Shown here: piece by piece, positions 1-14,100 of the stretch
Layout: every line of letters starts with the position of its first letter
Position numbering within the stretch: position 1 is the stretch's first letter
Assembly: GCF_032854445.1 (NCBI RefSeq)
Contig: NC_088307.1
Location: 16,318,017 to 16,382,016, forward strand
DNA: 64,000 bases
Direction: 5' to 3'
Origin: Liolophura sinensis
Taxonomy: Eukaryota > Mollusca > Polyplacophora > Chitonida > Chitonidae
Made by a program: the position numbers and the translations under genes
Notes under the pieces: model-generated
What the model was told of the DNA's origin: nothing
Seen by the model: the letters and a program-made list of their open reading frames with translations, nothing else
The model's database searches: none

Positions 1-594
1 TTACACACATGTAAAGGCTGATTGTATTGATTACATTGCTAAAGTAGGTTGTTTGTCTTAATATGTCAAGGGTGTATTATAAAGGTGAGAATGAGAAAGT
101 AGAGTTTATAGAGCACCAGAGGGATATCAGACAGGCATAAACACTTCACATAATTTACTTCTACTACATGTTGGCCTCTGAGATGTAGACATGTGTAACT
201 AGCCAGGTACAGTACAGAATGCACAGAAATATACTGATGGGCTGTCAGTATGGTATTAATTACCTGTGAATGGTGTGAGCTTACCCCCCCCCCCCCCCCC
301 CCCACCCCCCCCTCAGACTCGGCCCGGGTTTCCTTCCGACCATTATGCCGGCCACCATTAAAATAAGGTGGTAAAACACATATTATCAAATAAACTGGTT
401 CAGTGGACTAATGTAAATGAATGGTATATATCCATTATTTTTTTAGATAGTTCCTTATTATCACCCTATTAAGTCATTTAGTTTCATTGGTAGTGGAAAC
501 CATTAACCTTTGGAAACTTTCTCGCTCCCCATACGTGACAGCAGATGTTGATGTTAAGTCATGTAGTGCTCAGATTTCAAGTCGTTTAGAAGTG

Positions 595-905
595 ATCTCC
601 ATGCAGCAGACTTCATGTAAGAAGTGATCTCTGTGTGGCAAACTTTATGTAAGAAATGATCTCTTTGCGGCAAAACTTCATGTAAGAAGTGATCTCCATT
701 CTGCAAACTTCATGTAAGAAGTGATCTCCATGCGGCAAACTTCATGTAAGAAATGATCCCCTTATGGCGAACTTCATGTAAGAAGTGATCTCCATGTGGC
801 AAACTTCATGTAAGAAAGTGATCTCCATGCAGCAAACATGTCCATAAGGCAAACTTCAAGTAAGAAGTGATCTTCATGCGGCAAACTTCATGTAAGAAGT
901 GGAAG
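595..905. repeat. Minisatellite, about 32-bp unit
   Basis: About ten units built on AACTTCATGTAAGAAGTGAT followed by CTCCATGCGGCA. Each unit carries CAT|GTAAGAAGT, a good splice-donor match, so it may derive from a donor of an unrecognised exon. One stray unit lies at 1441-1465. Confidence 0.85.
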
Positions 906-2095
906 TGGAGGAATATCATGGATTCCATGCATGTTCAAGAGTGGAACTTTATGGTTCGTCAGCTTGAGGTGGCTAGGATATACTCAAATACTCCAACATA
1001 TTGGCATGGTGTGAGGAAACTGGGCAAATCCCAGGGGAAACCAATGACCATGCACAGGTCTAATACTATTAGCTAAACCTTCATATACTTACAGCCGGCA
1101 AGGAAGCCTGCATGAAGTGGGCTTGACAGCAACCCCATTGGTGAGAGCTACAGGCTCAGGTCCTCGTGCTGCCCTGGCACACTTACAACTTTGCCAAGAG
1201 GGGGACACATCTGCAAAGATGACTGTATAATGAAGGTTAGCTTAAAAGATATGTTGAGCTATATATGTGTATATTTACATGTATGTGTCTGATAATGTTC
1301 ATTGAACATGCACTTGTCTTCCACAAATTATCTCAGTATTTGAACGTCACACATGGGCAAGTTTTTGAGTGACTTGCTGAAGGTCGGTGGTTTACTCCAG
1401 AGCGGTTTTCCTCTTCCCACAATACTGTAATTGTGATTCTTTGTAAGAAGTGATCTCCATGTGGCGATTTTGTCTCCAATGATATTTTCATGCATGCGGT
1501 TATGTAAAACTGTGCTTATATCGTAAATTAGTGCTCTCTCAGAAAACAACATAATACATCATTTTTCCTTGACTACATGTAGCTTTTATCCAGAGGAGCT
1601 TAATTAAAATACAGAAGATATAATAATTTTTATTTAGTGTTACCAGGCTGTTAGACATGGAGATTTAAAGTTTGTGTGTGGGTGGGGGCATTGCGAAGCA
1701 AAGTGCTGAACATATATGATGTAACAACCATTCCCTGAAGATGGAGGCCCAGCTCTAATTCTGATTATACAGACATTTATATAATACTGTATGTTACCTG
1801 ATTAGATTTCACAGGCCATATGGGGTGTTGTATAATATTATGTAATTTTCCACCAGTTGATTTATTATCAACTCAATTCATAATTTAAATTGTTTAACTC
1901 AATTTAGATTTGTAACTACATACATTTACTTTGTGACTCAAGGAATAAATTTTTGAACATATTACATGGGTTAAAACCTTTAAAGCAATTAGTGCACTTG
2001 TATAAGGTACTTAACAATTTAATAATATAGCATGTAATTATGTATACCAGAGTGACCATATTATTCATGCCACAGATGCTGGCATGTAAGGTGGG

Positions 2096-2222
2096 TATGG
2101 CGTGCCAGCAACCTGCGGATGGTTGTAGGCTGAAACTCTGATTTCCTCCTACCCAAATGCTGGTCATCTATGGTTAAGTCAAATTTTCTCGAGTATGGCG
2201 TAAAACACCAATCAAATAAACA
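2096..2222 (+). mobile_element. SINE body-tail fragment
   Basis: CCAGCAACCTGCGGATGGTT and the tail GAGTATGGCGTAAAACACCA are recognisable. Confidence 0.8.
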
Positions 2223-2551
2223 ACTATTCACGTGATGTGACAGACGCTGTTAAATGTCCACGTACTGTATTCTTGAACTTTTTCACAAGTTTGTAAGGTG
2301 TTTATTGAAGCGAGTTCTGAGGGCGTTATTCTGTGTAGACAGATAAGCGTAATTTTTTTTGTGAAGCCCTGAAATTGGCAAATACAACCAATGTAATTTT
2401 GTCTCCAAAATCACATTAAAAACATTCATAAATTGCACTGAAATTTGCTCTTTCATATGTGCAAATGTTGAAGAATTAGGGCAACAACACATTACCCATT
2501 CCATAAAATATTATTAAATCTTTATTAATGTCCTCTTTTGTTTATTTACAG

Positions 2552-5500
2552 GGGCCATTTTGAATGCTATGGCATCATATCCGATCACACAAGCTAGTAC
2601 GGGTCACAAAGGGACACAACTCAAGCTTAAACTACGCTTGAAACACGGTCAGATTGTGGCGTTCAAACCCATGTGGTGAGGAAAACTTTTTTGTGTATTT
2701 TTATTTGTGTATATTTTGTACATGTCAAAACTCATTTAAGAGATTAACAACAGTGTCATATCTATTTATCAGAGCAATTAAGCATGTTTAAATGGATTTA
2801 TGCATGTTTTAATTATTTTGCTAACTTCAACATTTAAGTTGCACATTGAATCATGCAATCCTGAGAGAACACTGTTCTGAATATGGCAGAAACTACACAT
2901 TGTTCAGTAATGAGAGTACTTGATCTGCTGAAGAAAAATTGACCCTTAAAAAAAACTTATTATTTACTTAAATAACTTATTATTTACCTCTATAGTCCCC
3001 TCCTATGCAGGTGTAATGAAGGCATCCTATCCTTGGCATTCAGTAGGCATATATGAGGAAAACGGTGCATAAATAGTTTCCGATATTAGACTTTTCAAAA
3101 TGGGTTAATGTTTTTTTGATTAGCAATTTGCAAGGTTGAGTTAAGGTTTCTTATTCAGCATTTTACAAAATGAGGTTATTTCCTCATGAACACTTTGCAA
3201 GAGGTGTTGGTTTTCCATCAGCACTTTGCTAGAGGTGTTGGTTTCCGATCAACACTTACTTTGCAAGATGGTGTTGTTTCCCAAGTCAGAGCATTTTGCA
3301 ACGTGGAGTGGTTTCCCCAGGGCATTTGCAACATGGAATGGTTTACCCTGAGCATTTTGCAACATGGAGTGGTTTACCTAGAGCATTTGCAACATGGAAT
3401 GGTTTACCCTCAGCATTTTGCAACATGGAGTGGTTTACCCAGAGTAGTTTGCAATATGGAGTTGTTTATACCCAGAGGCATTTGCAACATGGGATGGTTC
3501 CCCATGACCACTTTTAATAACAAGACAGGAGCTCTGGAGCCCTTTGCAAGCGGTAATACCATTAGCGCTTTGTAAGGTACAGTACTTTAATTAATTAGTC
3601 CCCCATTCAGCATCTTGAGAAGCACTCTGCAAGGTGAGCTGGTTGTTTACTGTGAGCATTTGCAAGGTAGAGGTTTGTTTGGATGGTTTCCCATCAGTGG
3701 CTAGGGCTTCCATTAAACTGAGATGGGATAATGTGCCAAAGTGCCAGGTGTTTGGGTTAGGGGATGAGGGTGGCACTATGTGGTTGCCTTCTCCATTATC
3801 AGAAAGTTTTTAAAACTAGAATAGTCTGCAGAAACCTGTGCATTGATGTCTGCTTCCCCAGGGCTCTACCCAGTTTCCTTCCGCCATAATGCTGCCGTCA
3901 TCGTATAAGTTAAATATTCTTGAGTACAGCGTAAAACAACAATCAAATAAATAAATAAAATTAAAACTACATGTAGAATATCTTTTTAACATGTACACGT
4001 AAAGCAACACAGATGCCAACGATCAGAACTTCAGTGCATCTGGTCCATTTTTTACATTTATTCATGCTGTCATAGAAGGAGTCATTTCTCCACTTCAATT
4101 AATTATTTTGTTCCGTTAGGAATCAATTATTTACTGCGACCCATGAAGCGCCCTTCATTTGTCAGGATGTCAGTTGAGTGTGTTGCCTTCCTTGTGGACA
4201 TGCATGTAACCACTGGCTGAGTATGGCAATGGTGAACACTGAAGCCTAAAAGTGTTACTTCAGTTCTAAGAGAAGATTGGTGGAAATATTAACATGATAT
4301 GAAGGATACCCTAGGAACAGAGCTAACATCGCAGTTCACAAAATATTTTATTGTGACAAATAACATTATTTATCCCCTATAAGTAAACAGTTCTTAAAAC
4401 AAATTCTTTGGCAGTTTCCGTAAAATTTTCCTGATGTGAGATGATAATGCTCTTGTGTGATGTTGAATTGCGCAGATATGATGTTGAGTGAGGCAGTTGT
4501 GCTAGAATGTCAAGAGCGTTTGAAAGTACGATGTCATTTGGTGCTATATGTTTGCGATAGATGACGCCAAAGAAAACTTTTCTTTCTATATTATCTTCTG
4601 AAACTAATGACAGCGGCTTCGATACATTGCATTTTTTTTTTTGTACAGTTTAGGAAAGCAATTCAGACTATCTCAATCCTTGCCAATTAACTCTCCTTTT
4701 AAAACATACAGGTCTTCACACTGTAGTAGCTCATGAAGTAATTCAAGCCACAGCTGTGTAGTGTTTTGTATGTTGAGTTCTTAGATACCAATGTGATGAC
4801 GTCTTATTAACGAACTGCCCTATTTCTTAAATGTTTTCGACCGCCTGCAACCAATATGTTGAAACATTCTGAGAGAACAATGGGGTGCGGAGAAATCATA
4901 TTGCAAGTGAAGTTACCACATTGGCTTCATGTACATGTACATGTACCTGTAGTAGTATGGTAAAAAATTTGCCAACCTGCGGATGATCGTGGGTTTCCCC
5001 TGGGCTGTGCCCGGATTGCTTCCACCATAATACTGGCCGCCGTCATATAAGTGAAATATTCTTGAGTACGGTGTGAAACACCAATCAAATAAATAAATAA
5101 ATAAAAAATTTGCCCATATCTAGTATACAGGGCCTGGTATGGCAAAGGGCAACCCCAGCGCTAGAAACTGTTCACCTCAAAAAGCGATACTGACTGTAGC
5201 TGTGAGTGACAGCCGCTGACGCACTTGTAAGGGTACTTCTTTTTCAGCTCTGTTTTACTCGTCTTTTGCTGTTATATGGTAAGCATGCCACTTCTAAAGC
5301 TCCAAACATACACTGAAGCAGTATATAGGTCATAAAATCGATAAATGGTAGACTGCTCCAATCACACTGAAATATCGGGCTTTTTTTTGTTTTGTTTTTT
5401 GCATCTGACACTGTGGAGTGGGGAAAATCACTGCACCATAAATGTAATTAACTTTCTGGAAACCATTGAGTATGCAGTTTTGCACCAGTCAGTTAAACAC

Positions 5501-8500
5501 ATATACCACAGATGTTCAGGTTTATAATTCTGCTATGCATATTAACGTGTTAATGTTAATGACAGCTAAAGAACGACATGTGCTCTCTGCCAGGATTCAC
5601 ATATGATTTCGCTATAATTAAAATTAGTTTAAATACCATAGCTTAACAATTATCCATTCTAATTCATGATAACACTTATTTAATGCACAAGACCCTATAT
5701 CTTGACTCACAGGGAAAGTATGTTGCCAAAGAATAAAAAAACAGAGCCATAAAGATTTGAACTCTTCCACGAAGTGAAACTTGTTCTCCACAGTAACTTT
5801 GTTAGTTCGGTATACTTTGAAGGATGCCTGACCTACCACAACCGAAATACAAAACTTTAAACTTGCCGAAACATGACAAAGCTGATCACATTATAAAGTT
5901 TATTTTTTACATATGAAGACCAATGTTAACCAGAACGAAACTTTTGACAGCACGTAGAAATACACACGTGAACGTTTCTGTGACGATATTCTTCTGGTTC
6001 ACGTTGATCTTCATACTGAAAATTAAAGACATTGTGCCTCGTTTGATCTAAAAAATTGGCCAGATCATGCTGGCTTCCTCTCTGGTCGTACGTGGGAAGG
6101 TCTGTCAGCAACCTGCGGATGGTCGTGGGTTTCCCCGGGCTCTGCCCGGTTTCCACCCACCATAATGCTGGCCGCCGTCGTATAAGTGAAATATTCTTGA
6201 GTACGGCGTAAAACACCAATCAAATAAATAAATAAAAAAAATTAAAAATTGGCGTTTTTGACCAAGAGCACATTTTTGGCAGGTTATCCCCATAAAGCAA
6301 CCATTTCTTTCATAGCAATATAACTTTTATGGTTGATTAGACCAAGTTTTATACGTCTGATTTTGAAATTTACACTTTAAATATGCACTTTCTTATTGTA
6401 CCTCTCTCCGTTTTATCGTACTGGGTTGTTTGCGTCACGATTTAGAGAGTTCTAGTGAATGTAGAAAGGAGTATTGATGTCTGTTGCTCACACTGATTTC
6501 CTAATGGAAACTTTGAGTTTTAGAATCAGTAGTAATATTTGTTTGTCTCAAATAAGGTTGGTTCCTCTGTGGCTCAGTTGGTTAGCGCACTAGCACAGTG
6601 TAATGACCCAGGAGTCTCTCACCAATGCAGTCGCTGTGAGTTCAAGTCCAGCTCATGCTGGCTTCCTCTCTGGCCATAAGTGGGAAGGTCTGGCAGCAAC
6701 CTGCAGATGGTCGTGGGTTTCTCCGGGGCTCTGGCCGGTTTCCTCCTACCATAATGCTGGCCGCCGTCGTATAAGTGAAATATTCTTGAGTACAGAGTAA
6801 AACACCAATCAAATAAATAAATAAATAAATCAATTCAAATTGTGGCGGCCTCCATGGCCAAAGTCCAACTCATGCTGGCTTTCTCTCTGGCTGTACGCGG
6901 GAAAGTCTGCAGCAAACTGCGGATGGTCGTGGGTTTCCCTTGTGCTCAGCCGGGTTCCTCCCCCAATAATGATGGCCGTCGCTGAATAAAACACCAATCA
7001 AATAAAGAAATAAATCAGTACAAAAGTTGTGTTTACTACAAATCATCCAAGCACAGAGTTGCATGAGCCGACATCTTGTACATGTATATGCTTGAGTTGT
7101 AATGTGAATGGCCACTACAGTCTGTCTACAACATTATTCGAAATCTGTTTTCTTAATTTTTTTCCACAAGTTTCTCACTGTCTGTAGAAATCCATGGCTT
7201 GTAACAGCTATTAAAATGACCAACTCCTTTATAATTACCTTCTATAAACTGCCCACCTGATGCCGACTGAATTCCTCTCCTGTTGTAATAAAGTGGGAAG
7301 GTCTGACAGCAACCTGCAGATTGTTATGGGTTTGCCATGGGCTCTTCCCGGTTTCCTCCTACCACAATACTGGCTGCCATCATATAAATGAAGTATTCTT
7401 GAGTACTGCATAAAACACCAATCAAATGAATACATATATAATCTGCAATGCATTATTGTGCTATTAGTTAATTGCCATTTGTCTGACCATGTAAAGACTT
7501 CAAAAGCTCCCAAGTTTATTTATAACCTCTAGTTTAAGATATAAAATGGCAAGATGAACCAGCAGGCAATGTAAGCTTACATGGGATTCACAATCACTGT
7601 TTCCAGCAATGGTCCTGGGAAATCAGGCGCTAATGTGAATTCAGTTTTGTTTGTGGGACATTTACTTTCGTGGTAAATCCACGACCACCTGCAGGTTGCT
7701 GTCGGACCTTCCCACATATGGCCGGAGAGGAAACCAGCATGAGCTGGACATTCATTAGCTCCTGGGTCATTACACTGCGCAGTCTGTTGTTATATAAACC
7801 CTTGAACTCCCACACAAGTTATCTGTATGTACTTAATATATGTTCTGTGTACAGTGATAATGTAACTGCACTAATTAATTAAACTGCATGCGTGAACTAC
7901 ACGTGGCTGTGTACTTGTGAGAAATGGTGTTGCACCAAGTTTACAATTCCCGGTTGAGACCATGAGAGATCAGTATACAATACATATGTCAATAAGTGTA
8001 CTTCATGGGGTCAGTTGTACTTAATTTTTACTAAAAGGGTTGTTTTGTCCTCTTCACTGAGCCATCATTGTTAGGAGGTTATTGAATTTGTTATGATGGA
8101 TCAAAAACAAACACACTCATATAACAAAGACCCTTATTCTTAAGTTGACTGTGATGGTAAACGATGGGAGATGACGGTACATTTATGCCGTTAGAGCCAT
8201 TCAGTGGTAGAAACATGGAAAACCACTCCAGTGTGTACATAAAATCTGTGGTTTTGTTGTGCTCATGCCTACAAATCAAATGTAACAATCAGCTTTCTTG
8301 ACAGCGCAGAAACAAATAATTGCAAGTGTTCTGGAAAAACCAATGGGTTTTATATTAATATGTTCTTCTAAATAATGAGATGGCGATACCAGATATAATG
8401 TTTTCTTTGTTGGGCTGTCTGTGGCTCGTTTAATTAAAGCATCAAGGATTAGCTTGGGTATGCTTTGTGGCTATGTATTATGTCATTCCCCTAGTGTTGG

Positions 8501-11064
8501 AATCAGTGTATGGTGGATATTAGGGACCACCACTTGGTGTACAAGTATATATATATTGTTTTCGCACAACAGTCCTATAGGCCTGCTGTAAATGAGGACA
8601 TAACACATGTTTAATAAATATATTTACGCTATAGAAATTGGTCTTTTCAGCAAACAAATGTGTTCCTAGTGGAGTATAGATCATTTTTATATTTTTAATT
8701 GTATAAAAAATTTTATCGTATTACAGATTAAATGCATATATTGGGATGAAAACAAATTCAAATAAATTATTAATTCAATTAATAAATAATTAATTCAAAC
8801 ATTGTTATGCATAGACTGTATTATGACCACCATTTTAAGTTTAGTTACTGTTTGAAATAGCTTATAGTATCAAGTCAATAGATGAATACGGCGTAAAAAA
8901 TCAATCGAATAAATAAATAAATAAATCAAGCCAGTAGAAATCAATTTGTATAATGAAACAACTGACCAGTCAAGTGCAGTTTAAGCATCGGGGGATTAAA
9001 GGGGTCAGACATGTACATGTACATATCTGTGTTAAGATAGGAGCACAATGGTTAGTACAAGGTAGATTCTGTATTACTGAGTTACCTGAACCCTTTAGAA
9101 TTACAGAAAGTTGGATTTAGAGTCAGGGTTGAAGGGCTGACCTGTAGTGGTCACCTTCACCTGACCAACAACAGTCGTTAATGTTAGCAGATCTTGAGTT
9201 GTTACATGATAGGACTTTATACCATATTAATGACGATTCTGACAACAACCATTACGATCACAACGCATACGACCATCCCAGGTCATGATAACAAAAACAG
9301 CTGGTCCCAAATACCCACCATACTATAATATTTTCAAATATCCTTTTGTCCTCCAAAAAAAGACCATATATACAAATAAGTTTTCATGTTTTTCATCTGA
9401 TCTGACATCATTTATATGTTTTCTTCTACTTGAAGTGTTGGCATCAAAAATATCATTTGTATACCCTAATGCACTTCTACATGTGCATAGGGGCCTCCGT
9501 GGCTCAGTCGGTTAGCGCGCTAGTGCAGAGTACTGACCCAGGAGTCTCTCACCAATGCGCTCGCTGTGAGTTCAAGTCCAGCTCATGCTGGTTTCCTCTC
9601 CAGCCGTAAGTGGGAAGGTCTGCCAGCAACCTGCGGATGGTCGTGGGTTTCTCCCGGGCTCTGCCCGGTTTCCGCCCACCATAATGCTGGCCGCCGTCGT
9701 ATAAGTGAAATATTCTTGAGTACGGCGTAAAACACCAATCAAATAAATAAATAAATAAAAAAATAATCTACATGTGCATACCAAAGTTGAAATGAAATAC
9801 TCATTCTAATAGTTTGAGCTATACAATGTGCAGCTGGGCTGATTGTATTTATTAACATAGCTCATGCCTTCACCAGCTATACAATGTGCAGCTGGGCTAA
9901 TTGTATTTATTAACATAGCTCATACCTTCACCAGCTATACAATGTGCAGCTGGGCTGATTGTATTTATTTACATAGCTTACGCCTTCACCAGCTATATAA
10001 TGTGCAGCTGGGCTGATTGTATTTATTTACATACAGCTGTAGATCATGCCTTCACCAGCTATACAATATGCAGCTGGGCTAATTGTATTTATTAACATAG
10101 CTCATGCCTTCACCAGCTATACAATATGCAGCTGGGCTGATTGTATTTATTTACATAGCTCATGCCTTCACCAGCTATACAATGTGCAGCTGGGCTGATT
10201 GTATTTATTTACATAGCTCATGCCTTCACCAGCTGTCATGGTTACCGGTACATATATTAAAACTGGCTGTCACACTTTCACCTGATGTTCAACTAACCAC
10301 ATCCATTAACTAATAGTTGACTAATAGTTTCTAGTGATGATGCTAGGGCATGTCATAACATTCTACCTGACCAGATTGCCATAGCAACATACATGAATGC
10401 CCCTCTTAATTGGTCATGATCGAGTTTAGATGGAGGAATAACATGAATCAAGCCCTAAAGCCTCTGCTAGACCACTTTGGTTGTTTGAGGTTCACACCTG
10501 GGTTAAATATTGCCCCTGGGTCTGGGCTATCACAAGGCAAGTGTACAGGTGTGATGATAATAGTAATTATAATAGTACTTGATTTAATGAGGAGGTTCAG
10601 TTAGTACAGAATTTTCGATGAGCCCCCTCAAATGTGTCCACCCATGGTCACACAGGCTCGCTGTGAACATGTTATAACCTGTGGTTGAACTATTGCGTTT
10701 CCCTTGCATTTGCCTGTACAAATGCACTTTGAGAAGCACATATTATAGGCCTCATGTTTTTTTTTTGTTTTTTTTTTTATTCCAGCACCTATTAGTTTTT
10801 CTCATAAGATATTAATCAAACTCCCAATGAAACTGTTAAGTGGCCCGATAAATTGAGAGAATAAGTTGAAGGAAAGTTAAAATTTAGATGAAATACAGCA
10901 TTACTGGTGTACCTGCTAACCAAACTAAAGATAAAACTGGTGTCTAGTGCATTTAAAGTATCTGTACAGTTATATAACTTACATTATAAATGCACTGCAT
11001 GACAAATATAAAAATAACTTCATGATTGACAAGTGTATTTTTCTTTTGTGTAAAATGAACATAC

Positions 11065-11139
<75 letters not shown>

Positions 11140-14100
11140 CTGCATTCTCAAAAAGACAACTAGGATGATTTGTCTTGAATGTCTTGAATTGATAAACGTT
11201 TACATGTATGAGGTTTACGAACATTTTACATGTTTAATTTGTTGTTTCATTCATTTTACGTGAAAGGTACAAAAGAGATACGATTTTGTCAGGATCCCCA
11301 TATATCGGCAGGGATCGTCACAATGGTGAAGTCGCAGCCTTCCATCTCAATAGGTAAGCTCGATCCTTCCATGGGTATGATATACCTATATATTATATAA
11401 ATATATATATATTGTATTTATTTATTTTATTTATTTATTTGATTGGTGTTTTACGCCATACTCAGGAATATTTCACTTATACTACATTGGTGAGGGGCTC
11501 CTGGGTCATTACACTGCGGTAGCGCGGTAACCAACTGGGCCCTTTATATACATGTATATTGTGATATGACCATTAAGTATAAAGATGTTCTGTTGGGCTT
11601 GTGTTTTAATAGCCTAACTCGGATAAAGCCTAATCTCACCACAGCAGACTTGCATGTCTGCATGGCTACTGTTTTCCACCGTTTAAAGTGGAAGAAAACT
11701 TTAAAAATGACACTATAGGCTGAAAAGAGCACATTTTCTTCTATAAGGTGGTGCCTGCTTCATAATTTTGTGATTTTTCCTCACCATACACGTAAAGCGG
11801 GAAAACGGCAAAGCTGGCATAAATCGCTGAGTCTGTCGCGTCCTCGATCTTTAACACCCTGTAATTTATGCTGAGGGTATGTTGCCTCTCAGCCAATGAG
11901 AGCCGTTAAAACTGCCGGTTTGTTTGTGTAAACTCGGAACCTACGTCCAGCAGATTTTGGCAATGACTTGATTTATAATTTATCAATTATTCACAATTTT
12001 TGTGAATTTTCTAATTTTTGTAATTTTCTGTGAAAAATTACATGTAAGCTTTAATTGGTATCACAAGTATCATTTTAAGGCCTATGTGCTTTCTAAAAGT
12101 GTACAGAACAAACTGTGGGCGAAGTACTGTATTTAAATGTCTGGTTACGCCTAATTAACGAGCAGATAACAATTAATCTGCGATAAAAAAAATAGTACGG
12201 AGTCATCATAAATGCTGGATTGATCATGTGATGAGTCATGGGGATTGTGAGGCACAAAAACCAGCTGAAGTCAAAGGTGACAGGTGGGTATTGTATACGA
12301 AATCTTTTTATTCCGGGCATCATGAACAGTCTTCTTGAATCATGTGCACATTTTTTACTCAGAGAGCCTTCATTTCATGCTATCATGGGATTGCTGCAGA
12401 TGAAAAGAGGTCCTGCAGGTGTCAAAACATCAGTATAGACTGTGTCACTACAAAAGTTTGTGTGGGTTTTTATCAGTACAAATCGGCTTCAATTGACGAT
12501 TCACAGGGATCATTGGTATTCGCAGCTCTGGTGTGACTGCACCTTTAATCCATCCCTCGCTGATTTGGCTTGAACATATATTTCACTGATGATTTAAAAG
12601 ATGACTTAACATGACATCAATTCCACACAGTGTGAAACAACTATACATGTACATACAGCTTCTAGATGTAAGTTATGCTGGCTTCCTCTCCAGCTGTAAG
12701 TGGGAAGGCTTCAGCAACCTACGAATGGTTGTGGGTTTCCCCCAGGCTCTGCTCGGTTTCTGCCCAGCATAATGCTGGCCATCATCGTAGAACTGAAATA
12801 TTCTTGAGTACAGCATAAAACACCAATCAAATAAATAAGTAAATAAATTCTAGATTTACCTGAAAAAAATACTGTTCAAGTGTAGCTGGTAAATAGCTGA
12901 CTTGTCCTACATGTGGAGTAAAAACTGGTAGTGTATTCTTAACACTGTAGATGGTAATTATCAGTTCATTATTTAATGTCATCATTTTAGTTTTAAGTAA
13001 TTAAGTGTTTTTCTCATATTTTGCAGAATTTTAGAGTTCCGACGGGCTCCATTAGTTGTTGGTCGCCGAATTAATCTGGACACAGAGATCATTCCTGTTG
13101 CGTCACCTGCACTACTGAAGACGTTTTTCACGAATGGTACAAAGGGTGCAGTTTGACCTGCAGTAAATAATACATGAATCTTTATCAGTGTTGAGGTAAA
13201 GCCGCTTTCACATGGTGCAATTGTCGGAAAATGAAAATAGAGCATTCACCACCTTATGTAATTTTTAGCTTTTTAAAAATGGCATCGTCTGAATGCCTTC
13301 GTAAAATATAGTTCCATTTTCATTCCACTGCTTGAATTCAATGAATCGATCCGACAAATCACATCATGTGAACGCAGCTTATAAACATATATACTAAGCA
13401 TCAGTCTGTTTTGTTTGTATAAACAAAATTAAGGAAAGAATATGCAGTTTATAAATATACTAAATAGATACTTTTGTAGATTTTTGTGTTAAAATGCATT
13501 CTTGTAACTCTTCATCACTTTTTTAAGATGATGTTGACAATGTAAAAAGTCACAGTAAAATCTGTTCTAAGAGGTAAATAATGAAATGTCCTGCCTTGTT
13601 TTTAACAAATGACACTATAGCTTGTTTTGTTTTTTATGCCTGCACATCAGTGGGGTACATTCTGCTACGATGTATTTTATATTTGCAGGAAGTAACACAT
13701 GCTTTTATGGAAAGTGTCTGTATTGTTTGGGCAAAGATGATGGGGTCTGTGCAGATAAAAATATTCTAGAAGGCGTTGTAGCGTTATGGTTTCCACTTGA
13801 GATGAAGCTTCAGCTGAGCAAGCATCCATGGGCACGGACCTACAAGAAAAATGTCAAGGCTTTGTAAGTATGAAGTTTTGCTCTATCATAAAGGAACCGT
13901 CAACAAGAACAAACCTATAGAAAACAACATCCAAGTTTTGTGTGTGTGAAATTGTGGTACAGCTAGGCAAGCATCTCTAGCAGCAACATCAGAGCTTTAA
14001 ATACATGTAGTGTGAAATTGTGGTGTAGCAATACGAATATCAGCTGCCAAACTCGTACAGAAAGAACATCCAAGCATTATTGTGTGAAATGATGGTTTAA

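Larger units (their letters stand above)
1..2551. other. Upstream/intronic DNA before the first recognised FAM20B exon
   Basis: No exon of FAM20B was recognised. Contents: a C-run (about 283-311), a decayed SINE tail (312-405), a minisatellite (595-905), another SINE-like piece around 1328-1440, and a SINE body-tail at 2096-2222. Open frames here are short and look random. Confidence 0.6.
2676..11266. other. FAM20B intron, repeat-filled
   Basis: An 8.6-kb intron joined by phase: ATG TG at 2675 and G TAC at 11267 give FKPMWYKRD, the expected FAM20B sequence. It contains minisatellites at 3180-3560 and 9818-10235, about ten SINE copies or fragments, and a TA run at 11070-11136. No other gene was recognised. 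Confidence 0.7.

Noticed and set aside
10947-11263. Frames of repeated Tyr-Ile
   Set aside because: Translation of a TA run.
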